Assembly (NCBI RefSeq): GCF_021462825.1
Contig: NZ_JAKEEB010000031.1
Coordinates: 1 to 64,000, forward strand
Length of the DNA: 64,000 bases
Direction: 5' to 3'
Origin: Streptomyces glomeratus
Lineage (GTDB): Bacteria; Actinomycetota; Actinomycetes; Streptomycetales; Streptomycetaceae
The notes under the pieces were generated by a model that was not told the DNA's origin, made no database searches, and saw only the letters and a program-made list of their open reading frames with translations. Positions 44,533-51,663 of the stretch are shown here, one piece after another. The number at the start of each line of letters is the position of its first letter. Position 1 is the first letter of the stretch. Both the position numbers and the translations under genes were made by a program.

Positions 44533-45138
44533 TCAGCGGCGGCGGTAGACCAGGCGGCCGGCCACGACGGTCGCCAGGCACGTACCGGATCCGCGCTCCG
44601 CCAGCTCCGCCTCGTCCGCGACGTCGAACACGGCGAAGCGGGCCGCGGAGCCGCGCTCGCGCGCGGGCGGGAACTCCAGCGGCAGGCCACAGGCGCACGG
44701 GTCGAGGGAGGGAATACCGGCGGGGCGCCCCAACCGGCCCACGATCCCGAGTCCGGTGCGCCGGACGGCGTCCTGGACGGCACGGTTGCGCAGCGGCTCA
44801 CAGGCCGCCGCGACCGTGCCGTGCGCCAGCATCCGCTGCACACCGCGCCGGGCACTCGCACCCCAGCGGACGTCGTCCAGGTCCAGCGCCGCCAGCGCGT
44901 CCCCGGTCAGCGGCTCGGTGCCCAGCCGGTCGGCCTCCCGCGGATCGGGGTGGTACGCCTCCTCGAGCAGCTCGGTGCCGTGGAGGTTGACGAGCCCCGA
45001 TGTGAGGATGCCGGGCCACTCCCGCACGCGCGCCGGCGGATGCGCGGCGGCGACCTCCTCCAGCGGCCCGGCGTCCGCGATCCACTCGCCCCGGACGGCG
45101 AGCGCACGGCCCCTGGAGTCAACGTGGATCGTCAGCAT
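44533..45138 (-). CDS. short amidohydrolase-like (imidazolonepropionase-like) protein with degenerate metal site
   Basis: 201 aa. The N-terminal 45 residues resemble the composite beta domain of amidohydrolases. The expected metal-binding H-x-H reads NLHGTE (residues 51-56), so the second His is missing. The C-terminus returns to the beta domain (GSGTCLATVVAGRLVYRR). At about half the normal 400 residues, the barrel is largely lost and classical hydrolase activity is unlikely. It starts 7 bp after the mqnC stop and is followed after 39 bp by menG. That operon position suggests a role tied to futalosine-pathway menaquinone synthesis, such as a chaperone, scaffold or regulator. This is inference. 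Confidence 0.75.
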   Translation of the reverse strand: MLTIHVDSRGRALAVRGEWIADAGPLEEVAAAHPPARVREWPGILTSGLVNLHGTELLEEAYHPDPREADRLGTEPLTGDALAALDLDDVRWGASARRGVQRMLAHGTVAAACEPLRNRAVQDAVRRTGLGIVGRLGRPAGIPSLDPCACGLPLEFPPARERGSAARFAVFDVADEAELAERGSGTCLATVVAGRLVYRRR

Positions 45139-45145
45139 CCGGGCC

Positions 45146-46360
45146 CTAGTTGGAGGCGAGCAGCTTCAGCTCGGGATGGGCCGTGCCCCCCTCGATCGCC
45201 GTCGACGAGATGTGGGACACGACCCGCTCGTCGACGGGGTCGTTCGCCGGGTCGTCGTGGACGACGAGGTGCTCGTACGTCGTCGAGCGCTGTGCCGGCA
45301 CCCGTCCCGCCTTGCGGATCAGGTCGATGATCTCCTGGCGGTTGGAGCGGTGCTTGGCCCCGGCCGAGGAGACGACGTTCTCCTCCAGCATGATCGAGCC
45401 GAGGTCGTCCGCGCCGTAGTGCAGGGACAGCTGGCCGACCTCCTTGCCGGTCGTCAGCCACGAGCCCTGGATGTGCCGGACGTTGTCCAGGAAGAGGCGG
45501 GCGATCGCGATCATCCGCAGGTACTCGAAGAGGGTCGCCTGGGTGCGGCCCTTCAGATGGTTGTTCTCGGGCTGGTAGGTGTACGGGATGAAGGCCCGGA
45601 AGCCGCCCGTGCGGTCCTGGACGTCACGGATCATCCGCAGATGCTCGATGCGCTCGGCGTTGGTCTCGCCGGTGCCCATGAGCATGGTGGACGTGGACTC
45701 GACGCCCAGGTTGTGCGCGGTCTCCATGATCTCCAGCCAGCGCTCGCCGCTCTCCTTCAGGGGCGCGATCGCCTTGCGGGGCCGCTCGGGCAGGAGTTCG
45801 GCGCCGGCTCCGGCGAAGGAGTCGAGTCCGGCCGCGTGGATCCGGGTGATGGCCTCCTCCACGCCGACGCCCGAGATACGGGCCATGTGCTCGACCTCGG
45901 ACGCCCCCAGACTGTGGATGACCAGCTGCGGGAAGGCTTCCTTGATGGCGCGGAAGTGCTTCTCGTAGTACTCGACGCCGTAGTCCGGGTGGTGTCCGCC
46001 CTGGAACATGACCTGGGTGCCGCCGAGTTCGACGGTCTCGGCGCACCGGCGCAGGATGTCGTCGAGGTCCCGGGTCCAGCCCTTGGCGGTGTCCTTGGGA
46101 GCCGCGTAGAAGGCGCAGAACCTGCACGCCGTCACACAGACGTTCGTGTAGTTGATGTTCCGCTCGATGATGTACGTCGCGATGTGCTCGACACCGGCGT
46201 ACTTACGGCGGCGTACGGCGTCGGCGGCGGAGCCCAGCGCGTGCAGCGGGGCGTCCCGGTAGAGGACGAGCGCTTCCTCCGGAGTGATCCGCCCACCGGC
46301 TGCGGCACGTTCGAGGACGGCTGTGACATCAATGGGCGTGAGGTCGGCCTTCTCGGTCAC
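45146..46360 (-). CDS. mqnC: cyclic dehypoxanthine futalosine synthase
   Basis: 404 aa. A radical SAM enzyme with the C-x3-C-x2-C cluster motif at Cys75, Cys79 and Cys82 (NVCVTACRFCAFYAAPKD). MqnC-specific segments follow: GGTQVMFQGGHHPDYGVEYY, HSLGASEVEHMARISGV, and MLMGTGETNAERIEHLRMIR. It cyclises dehypoxanthine futalosine in the futalosine route to menaquinone, cytoplasmic. It is the first gene of the operon with the amidohydrolase-like gene (7-bp gap) and menG. Confidence 0.95.
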   Translation of the reverse strand: MTEKADLTPIDVTAVLERAAAGGRITPEEALVLYRDAPLHALGSAADAVRRRKYAGVEHIATYIIERNINYTNVCVTACRFCAFYAAPKDTAKGWTRDLDDILRRCAETVELGGTQVMFQGGHHPDYGVEYYEKHFRAIKEAFPQLVIHSLGASEVEHMARISGVGVEEAITRIHAAGLDSFAGAGAELLPERPRKAIAPLKESGERWLEIMETAHNLGVESTSTMLMGTGETNAERIEHLRMIRDVQDRTGGFRAFIPYTYQPENNHLKGRTQATLFEYLRMIAIARLFLDNVRHIQGSWLTTGKEVGQLSLHYGADDLGSIMLEENVVSSAGAKHRSNRQEIIDLIRKAGRVPAQRSTTYEHLVVHDDPANDPVDERVVSHISSTAIEGGTAHPELKLLASN

Positions 46361-46430
46361 CGGGCGTCCCTTTCGTAAGGGTTGTGGACAGACCGAGCCA
46401 GCCTACGCCAGGGGTTTCCCCGGGCCGACG

Positions 46431-47156
46431 TCAGGCCGCGTACGCGCCGGTCAGCAGTCCCACCAGGGCGCCGGCGATGAGGAACGGCCCGAAGGGGATC
46501 GCGGTGCGCCGCCCGGCCCGCCGCGCGAGGACGAGCCCGAGCCCGTACAGCCCGCCGAAGAGGAACCCGGCGAAGGTGCCGAGGACCACGGTCGGCCAGC
46601 CGTACCAGCCGAGCATCCCGCCGAGCCCGAGGGCGAGCTTGACGTCGCCGAAGCCCATGCCGTTCGGGTTGACGAGGAAGAGCACGCAGTACGCGCCGCC
46701 GAGCGCCAGGGCCCCGAGAAGCGCGGTACGCCAGTGCCCCGCATGCCCGGGCAGGGCCGCGGCGACCGCGAGCAGGACCAGCGCGGCGGCCGCGAGCGGC
46801 AGGGTGAGCACGTCCGGCAGCCGCCGGACCCGGAAGTCGACGAGCGTCAGCAGCACACCGGCCGGGGCGAGCAGCAGCCAGACGGCGAGCTCGGGACGGG
46901 CGCCGGTGGCGAGGGCGAGGGCGCCGCAGACCAGGGCGGTGGCCGCGCACACAAGGGCGGTCCTGGGGCCGTAGGGCCGCCCGTCGGTGCACCGGGCCCG
47001 TCCCACCCACCCGTCGATCGGGTGCCCGTCCGGACACCGGTCCCGCCACGGCTGCTCGGGCTCGACGCAGAGCCGGTACGCGGCCCGGGGCACCAGCACA
47101 CCGGCGCCCGCACCCCATGCCGCGGCACCGGCGGCCACCCAGAGGTCCAGATCCAC
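46431..47156 (-). CDS. A24-family prepilin-type peptidase, short form
   Basis: 241 aa from GTG 47156; GTG 47183 is an alternative and neither ribosome binding site is strong. There are six to seven helices. The two catalytic aspartates of GxGD aspartic peptidases are seen in LTLVDFRVRRLPDVLTLP and NPNGMGFGDVKLALGLGG. The N-terminal methyltransferase domain with zinc cysteines is absent, although a Cys pair occurs near residue 50. In actinobacteria such peptidases process Flp/Tad-type pilins. No pilin or secretion gene is in the window. Confidence 0.85.
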   Translation of the reverse strand: MDLDLWVAAGAAAWGAGAGVLVPRAAYRLCVEPEQPWRDRCPDGHPIDGWVGRARCTDGRPYGPRTALVCAATALVCGALALATGARPELAVWLLLAPAGVLLTLVDFRVRRLPDVLTLPLAAAALVLLAVAAALPGHAGHWRTALLGALALGGAYCVLFLVNPNGMGFGDVKLALGLGGMLGWYGWPTVVLGTFAGFLFGGLYGLGLVLARRAGRRTAIPFGPFLIAGALVGLLTGAYAA

Positions 47157-47205
47157 GCGCTCAGGGTAAGCGCCGAAGGACACTCCGACTGGCCTTGCCC
47201 GCGGC

Positions 47206-48948
47206 CTACTTGACCTTCCCCATCCGCGAAGTCGGGTTCCCGGCATCCGCGTTGTCCGTCTCGTACCGAAGGTCCGCGCCGGCGGGGGTCAGACGGACCT
47301 CGTGGCTTCCGGTCGTACACGTCGAGGGATTGGACTTGCGGGCGACGCTCGTGGCGACGAGCTGCCGCGCCGAGGCCCGCTTCAGGAACAGCACGTCGTC
47401 GCAGACGCCGCCGAGCTGGTCGGTGGACCGGAAGGTGCCGATCTCACCGCCGGCGGCCGCCTGGCGGATGGTGAGACGGAACGTGCCCGCGGGCAGCGTG
47501 CCGCCGAGCGCGAGGGCGTCACCCTCCCAGGTGCCGAGGTAGAAGGGGGGCACGGCGGCTTTCCCGGCCGCCGGCTGCGACGCGCTGCCCCTGGGGGCCG
47601 GCGGGCTGGGAGCCGCTCCGGCGGCGTTGCCCCCGCCGGAGGAGCCGCCGTCGAACAGCCCGAAGACGAAGTGCGACCCGACCGTCACCGCGGCCAGCGC
47701 TCCGGCGACCGCGAGGGCGACCGTGCAGCTCAGGCGCCGGCCGCGGCCGGCGGTGCCGGGCACGGACGTCGCGGCGACGCTCAGGGAGAGCTTTCCGGGA
47801 CCGTCGGCGGTGCCGGGTACGGCGTCCTCGGGCCGCGCCTCGGGCACGGGGGCGACCGGGGTGACGGGGGCCGGAGGGACGGTCATGGCGGGCGGAGGGC
47901 CGAAGGCCCCGGAGGGCGGCGGGCCGAACCCGCCCTCGGACACGGGTACTTCGCGCGCCGGGGAGGACGAACCCGCCGGGGCCGTGGCCGGCGCGGGCGG
48001 CTCGCCCAGCGAGGCCCTGCTGAAGTCCACCGGCCCCGACGGCCCAGGCTCCGACGCCTCCAGGTTCAGCAGCTGTACGGCCTTGCGGCTCACCTGTTCC
48101 ACCAGCGGGCCCGGCAGCCAGCCGCCGGTCACCAGACGGGCCGCGCCCTGCGGTGCGAGCCTGCCGGCCACCTCCCGCGGTGCGGGCCGGGCGGCCGGGT
48201 CCTTGGCGAGGCAGGCGGTCACGAGTTCCCGCAACCCGCCGTCGAGACCGCCGAGTTCCGGTTCCTCGTGGACGACCTTGTACAGCAGCGCGGCCGAGGA
48301 GTCGCCGGGGAACGGGGACCGGCCGGTGGCCGCATACGCCAGCACCGCGCCCAGCGAGAAGACGTCCGCCGCGCCGGTGACGCCCTTGCCGAGGATCTGC
48401 TCGGGCGACATGTAGCCGGGCGAGCCGACCGAGACGCCCGTGGAGGTCAGCGACGCCGTACCGTCCGTCGCCCGGGCGATACCGAAGTCGATCAGAAGCG
48501 GGCCGTCGAGGGTCAGCAGGACGTTGGACGGCTTCACGTCCCGGTGCACCAGGCCGAGACCGTGCACCGCCGTCAGCGCTTCCGCGAGGCCCGCTCCCAG
48601 CGCACGTACCGAATGCGGGGGCAGCGGCCCGCCGTCCGTCACCGCGGCGGCCAGGGACGGCCCCGCCGCGTACCCGGTCGCGACCCACGGCACCGGCGCC
48701 TCGGGGTCCGCGTCGAGCACGGGCGCGGTCCAGGCCCCGCCGACCCGCCGCGCGGCCTCCACCTCGCGGCGGAACCTGGCACGGAACTCCTCGTCCAGCG
48801 CGAAGTGCGGGTGCACGACCTTGACCGCGACCGTGCGCCCGCCCGCGCTGCGCCCGAGGTAGACACGGCCCATCCCGCCCGAGCCGAGCCTGCCGAGCAG
48901 TCGGTAGGGCCCGACCGCGGTGGGTTCTCCGGCCTCCAGCGGCTGCAT
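47206..48948 (-). CDS. membrane Ser/Thr protein kinase with extracytoplasmic sensor domain
   Basis: 580 aa from ATG 48948, preceded by AGGAG. The kinase domain covers about residues 13-265: GRLGSGGMGRVYLGRSAGG, AVKVV (Lys), HRDVKPSNVLL (catalytic loop), DFGIA and GSPGYMSPEQ. A Pro/Ala-rich juxtamembrane linker follows, then one membrane helix (about 408-426) and an outside domain of about 120 residues (FYLGTWEGDALALGG to VRLTPAGADLRYE). That domain has two cysteines likely to form a disulfide (CDDVLF and STCTTG). No PASTA repeats are present. The signal it senses is unknown. Confidence 0.92.
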   Translation of the reverse strand: MQPLEAGEPTAVGPYRLLGRLGSGGMGRVYLGRSAGGRTVAVKVVHPHFALDEEFRARFRREVEAARRVGGAWTAPVLDADPEAPVPWVATGYAAGPSLAAAVTDGGPLPPHSVRALGAGLAEALTAVHGLGLVHRDVKPSNVLLTLDGPLLIDFGIARATDGTASLTSTGVSVGSPGYMSPEQILGKGVTGAADVFSLGAVLAYAATGRSPFPGDSSAALLYKVVHEEPELGGLDGGLRELVTACLAKDPAARPAPREVAGRLAPQGAARLVTGGWLPGPLVEQVSRKAVQLLNLEASEPGPSGPVDFSRASLGEPPAPATAPAGSSSPAREVPVSEGGFGPPPSGAFGPPPAMTVPPAPVTPVAPVPEARPEDAVPGTADGPGKLSLSVAATSVPGTAGRGRRLSCTVALAVAGALAAVTVGSHFVFGLFDGGSSGGGNAAGAAPSPPAPRGSASQPAAGKAAVPPFYLGTWEGDALALGGTLPAGTFRLTIRQAAAGGEIGTFRSTDQLGGVCDDVLFLKRASARQLVATSVARKSNPSTCTTGSHEVRLTPAGADLRYETDNADAGNPTSRMGKVK

Positions 48949-49004
48949 GGCGCCACTCCTCCCCCGTACGACCTCCCAGCAGGGTAGTGCCCGCGGGGAG
49001 CCCG

Positions 49005-49853
49005 CTACGGCTGCAGGAGGTCGACCTTCACGTCCGCCGGGAAGCCCGTGGTCGGCCCGACCCGCCGGGCGAACTCGGCGACCGCCTCCAGCTGCGGGCC
49101 CCCGAAGCGGAAGTCGAGCGTCGTGAAGTACCGCTCCAGCACCTGCGCGTCGAAGGCCTCCCAGCGGGCCGCCTGTTCGGCGACCTTGCCGACCTCTTCC
49201 AGGGACAGGTTGCGGGAGGCCAGGAACGCCTCGTGCACCCGCCGGGTGGAGTCCGGCTCGCGCTCCAGGTAGTCGCGGCGGGCGGCCCACACCGCGAAGA
49301 CGAACGGCAGGCCCGTCCACTCCTTCCACAGCGTGCCGAGGTCGTGCACGGCGAGGCCGTAGTGCGGGGCGTCGTGGAGGTTGGCGCGCAGGGCGGCGTC
49401 GCCGATCAGGACCGCGGCCTCCGCCTCCTGCATCATCAGGCTGAGGTCGGGCGGGCACGTGTAGTAGTCCGGCGTCACCCCGTACCGCTCGGCGAGCAGC
49501 AGCTGGGCGAGGCGCACGGAGGTCCGCGAGGTGGAGCCGAGGGCGACGCGGGCGCCGTCGAGCCGGTCCAGCGGGACCTGGGAGACGATCACGCAGGACA
49601 TCACGGGGCCGTCGCAGCCGACCGCGATATCGGGGAAGGCGACCAGGTCGTCGGCATTCCTGAGGAACTCGACCAGGGTGATCGGGCCGATGTCGAGATC
49701 GCCCCGCACCAGCTGCTCGCTGAGCTTCTCGGGAGTGTCCTTGGTCAGCTCCAGGTCCAGGAGCGTTCCGGTTCTCGCGAGCCCCCAGTACAGGGGCAGG
49801 CAGTTCAGGAACTGAATGTGGCCGACGCGCGGCCGGGTGCGGGAATTGTCCAC
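49005..49853 (-). CDS. mqnA: chorismate dehydratase
   Basis: 282 aa. MqnA family, with a periplasmic-binding-protein-like fold. The N-terminal VGHIQFLNCLPLYWGL is diagnostic, followed by LSEQLVRGDLDIGPITLVEF, ALGSTSRTSVRLAQLLL, and EAAVLIGDAALRA. It removes water from chorismate to make 3-enolpyruvylbenzoate, the entry step of the futalosine menaquinone pathway. It has its own transcript direction, divergent from the cold-shock gene and 56 bp upstream of the kinase gene. Confidence 0.95.
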   Translation of the reverse strand: MDNSRTRPRVGHIQFLNCLPLYWGLARTGTLLDLELTKDTPEKLSEQLVRGDLDIGPITLVEFLRNADDLVAFPDIAVGCDGPVMSCVIVSQVPLDRLDGARVALGSTSRTSVRLAQLLLAERYGVTPDYYTCPPDLSLMMQEAEAAVLIGDAALRANLHDAPHYGLAVHDLGTLWKEWTGLPFVFAVWAARRDYLEREPDSTRRVHEAFLASRNLSLEEVGKVAEQAARWEAFDAQVLERYFTTLDFRFGGPQLEAVAEFARRVGPTTGFPADVKVDLLQP

Positions 49854-50207
49854 ATCGCGAGACTAGACCCCGTGCGGTACGGTGCTTGCTTCAGGGTCCC
49901 CGGGCGGCTCGGACACCTCCCGGACCGCTGGAGTCAACCCCCGTTTCCAGCGTGCGACACCGTGTCGTCAGTTCAGCTCACACCCGTTCAAACATTTGGG
50001 TGAAGTGATCTTGACCTCTATTGCTTCCGGCTGCCCGCGTGCTAGGCTCGCCCGCAAGTTGCAGTTTGGTTTCCTTGCAGTACAGAGCCTGCGGAGCATG
50101 TGACCGCGGGCTCTCGTCGTTTTCAGAGACATGCAGTTGTGCGGCGCTTCAGTTTTCACACTTGCAGGTTCTGGAGCAGGGCAACCCTTTGGGCCCAAGG
50201 AGGGCTT
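49854..50207. other. intergenic region and long 5' leader of the cold-shock gene
   Basis: It contains a candidate cold-shock promoter (50021-50048) and then an about 150-nt leader that is AT-richer than its surroundings. In the leader the word TTGCAG or ATGCAG appears four times, at 50059, 50075, 50131 and 50162. Long structured leaders are usual for cold-shock mRNAs. No separate gene is seen. Confidence 0.5.
50021..50048 (+). promoter_or_regulatory. candidate promoter of the cold-shock gene
   Basis: TTGCTT (50021-50026), a 16-bp spacer and TAGGCT (50043-50048). The -10 box fits the Streptomyces TAnnnT form. It predicts a leader of about 150 nt. Confidence 0.4.
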
Positions 50208-50411
50208 ATGGCTACCGGAACCGTGAAGTGGTTCAACGCCGAAAAGGGCTTTGGATTCATCGCCCAGGAAGGCGGCGGCCCCGACGTCTTCGTCCACTAC
50301 TCCGCGATCAACGCGAACGGCTTCCGCTCGCTTGAGGAGAACCAGCAGGTGAGCTTCGACGTGACCCAGGGCCCGAAGGGCCCGCAGGCGGAGAACGTCA
50401 CGGCCATCTGA
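50208..50411 (+). CDS. cold-shock domain protein (CspA family)
   Basis: 67 aa, the full length for this family. RNP-1 is KGFGFI and RNP-2 is VFVHY, both intact in the five-stranded OB fold starting TGTVKWFNAEKGFGFIAQEG. It binds single-stranded nucleic acid and acts as an RNA chaperone. The start ATG 50208 follows AAGGAGGG. A strong intrinsic terminator lies 100 bp downstream. Confidence 0.97.
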   Translation: MATGTVKWFNAEKGFGFIAQEGGGPDVFVHYSAINANGFRSLEENQQVSFDVTQGPKGPQAENVTAI

Positions 50412-50509
50412 GTCGCTGACCCGGAGTTTCGGCCTTCGGTTCCAGGCCCGGCTCACGGCCTTGCGGCCCATTGAGTCCGATGCTTGATCCGGAACGGAAG
50501 CAGTACCCA

Positions 50510-50553
50510 AGGAGCCCCGCGCGCCGACCGGCGCAGGGGGCTCCTGCTTTTTT
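50510..50553 (+). terminator. Rho-independent terminator of the cold-shock gene
   Basis: GGAGCCCC (50511-50518) pairs with GGGGCTCC (50537-50544). An inner GCGCC (50521-50525) pairs with GGCGC (50530-50534). Six T residues follow at 50548-50553. It is the only terminator in the window with a classic T-tract. Confidence 0.9.
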
Positions 50554-50695
50554 GCGGCGGTCCCTTTCCACCCGGCCCCCGCAGCCCCCGCAAGTTCCTC
50601 GGCGGCCCCACGGCCCCAGTGACCCCGCCGACGACCCCACAGGCCCCACCGGCCCCAGTGGCCTCTGCGGGATCACCCACGTCTCCGCTCGGTGA

Positions 50696-51478
50696 CTAGA
50701 GGATCCGCCGCGCGGGGCGGGCTCCGAGTGACAGGGCCTCCAGGACCCGCCGGGTCTTCGGCCCCTCCCCCGGATCGGGATCCAGGCCCTGTCTGCGCAG
50801 GAGGGCCCCCAGGGACGCCTGGACGACCTCCGCCCCCTCGGGCGGCACCCGCTCGGAGACCTCCAGCCAGCGCAGGGGCCGCGGACCGTCCAGGGTCCAG
50901 CTCTCCACGGTCACCTCATGGTGGTCCAGGCGTACACCGTCCCAGCGCACGGAGTGCACCGGCCCCAGCACGTTCAGCGGCTCGCAGCCAAGGGGCACGT
51001 CCGCGCAGTCGGCCAGGAACGCCCGCTGCCGCTCCGACAGGGCCCAGGACGGCGGCTGCGCACCGGACGCCACGGCCTCGACCGCGTCACTGCCGCAGTC
51101 GGTCGTGAAGGACGCCGACAGCGTCCGGTGCTCCCCCGACCAGTCGCCCGTCAGGCCGAAGGAATCCGGCCCCTGCGCCCGGAAATCCAGCCACCGTTCG
51201 CCGATCCGGGACCGCCGGCACGGCCGCAGCCTGGCCGTGACGTCACCGCCTCGCCCGCCCCCGTCCCGCAGCCGCAGGATCACCCCCGCATTCCACAGCG
51301 GCAGTTCACCGGGTACCCGGGAGCGGGCGAGGGCCTCACAGAAGTAGACGCGGCGCCGGGCTCCCCCGTGGTCCGGCGCCAGCGTCCCGATCGCGGCGGC
51401 CGCGCCGGCATCCGAGAACGTCACCTTGATCTCGATCGAGTCGAGCCTCGGTCCGGCTCCCGCTGATGCCGTCGGCAT
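50696..51478 (-). CDS. CYTH-like domain protein
   Basis: 260 aa. The N-terminal region has CYTH features: the acidic/basic start SIEIKVTF, an early aromatic strand RRVYFCEALA, and the paired basic strand VILRLRD...DVTARLRPC. CYTH proteins bind triphosphates and include class IV adenylate cyclases and inorganic triphosphatases. The characteristic ExExK is only partly kept (EIK), so activity is uncertain. The C-terminal half carries a substrate-strand-like VRWDGVRLDHHEVTVESWTL. It is a stand-alone gene. Confidence 0.6.
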   Translation of the reverse strand: MPTASAGAGPRLDSIEIKVTFSDAGAAAAIGTLAPDHGGARRRVYFCEALARSRVPGELPLWNAGVILRLRDGGGRGGDVTARLRPCRRSRIGERWLDFRAQGPDSFGLTGDWSGEHRTLSASFTTDCGSDAVEAVASGAQPPSWALSERQRAFLADCADVPLGCEPLNVLGPVHSVRWDGVRLDHHEVTVESWTLDGPRPLRWLEVSERVPPEGAEVVQASLGALLRRQGLDPDPGEGPKTRRVLEALSLGARPARRIL

Positions 51479-51663
51479 CGGCCCTTCCCCCTGCTCCGCG
51501 ATCCGTCTCTGCCTGCCTCATTCCGGTGTGGTGCGAGCACCATTCAAGCCCCACGCCGCTCCGCCCGCTTCGGGGAAGTCCCTGCACCTGTGTCCGCGTT
51601 CACCCTTCTTGACCCACCCGTCGTGCCTCATGATGGAGGCGGGCGGGCGCCAGGGGGTGGCAT

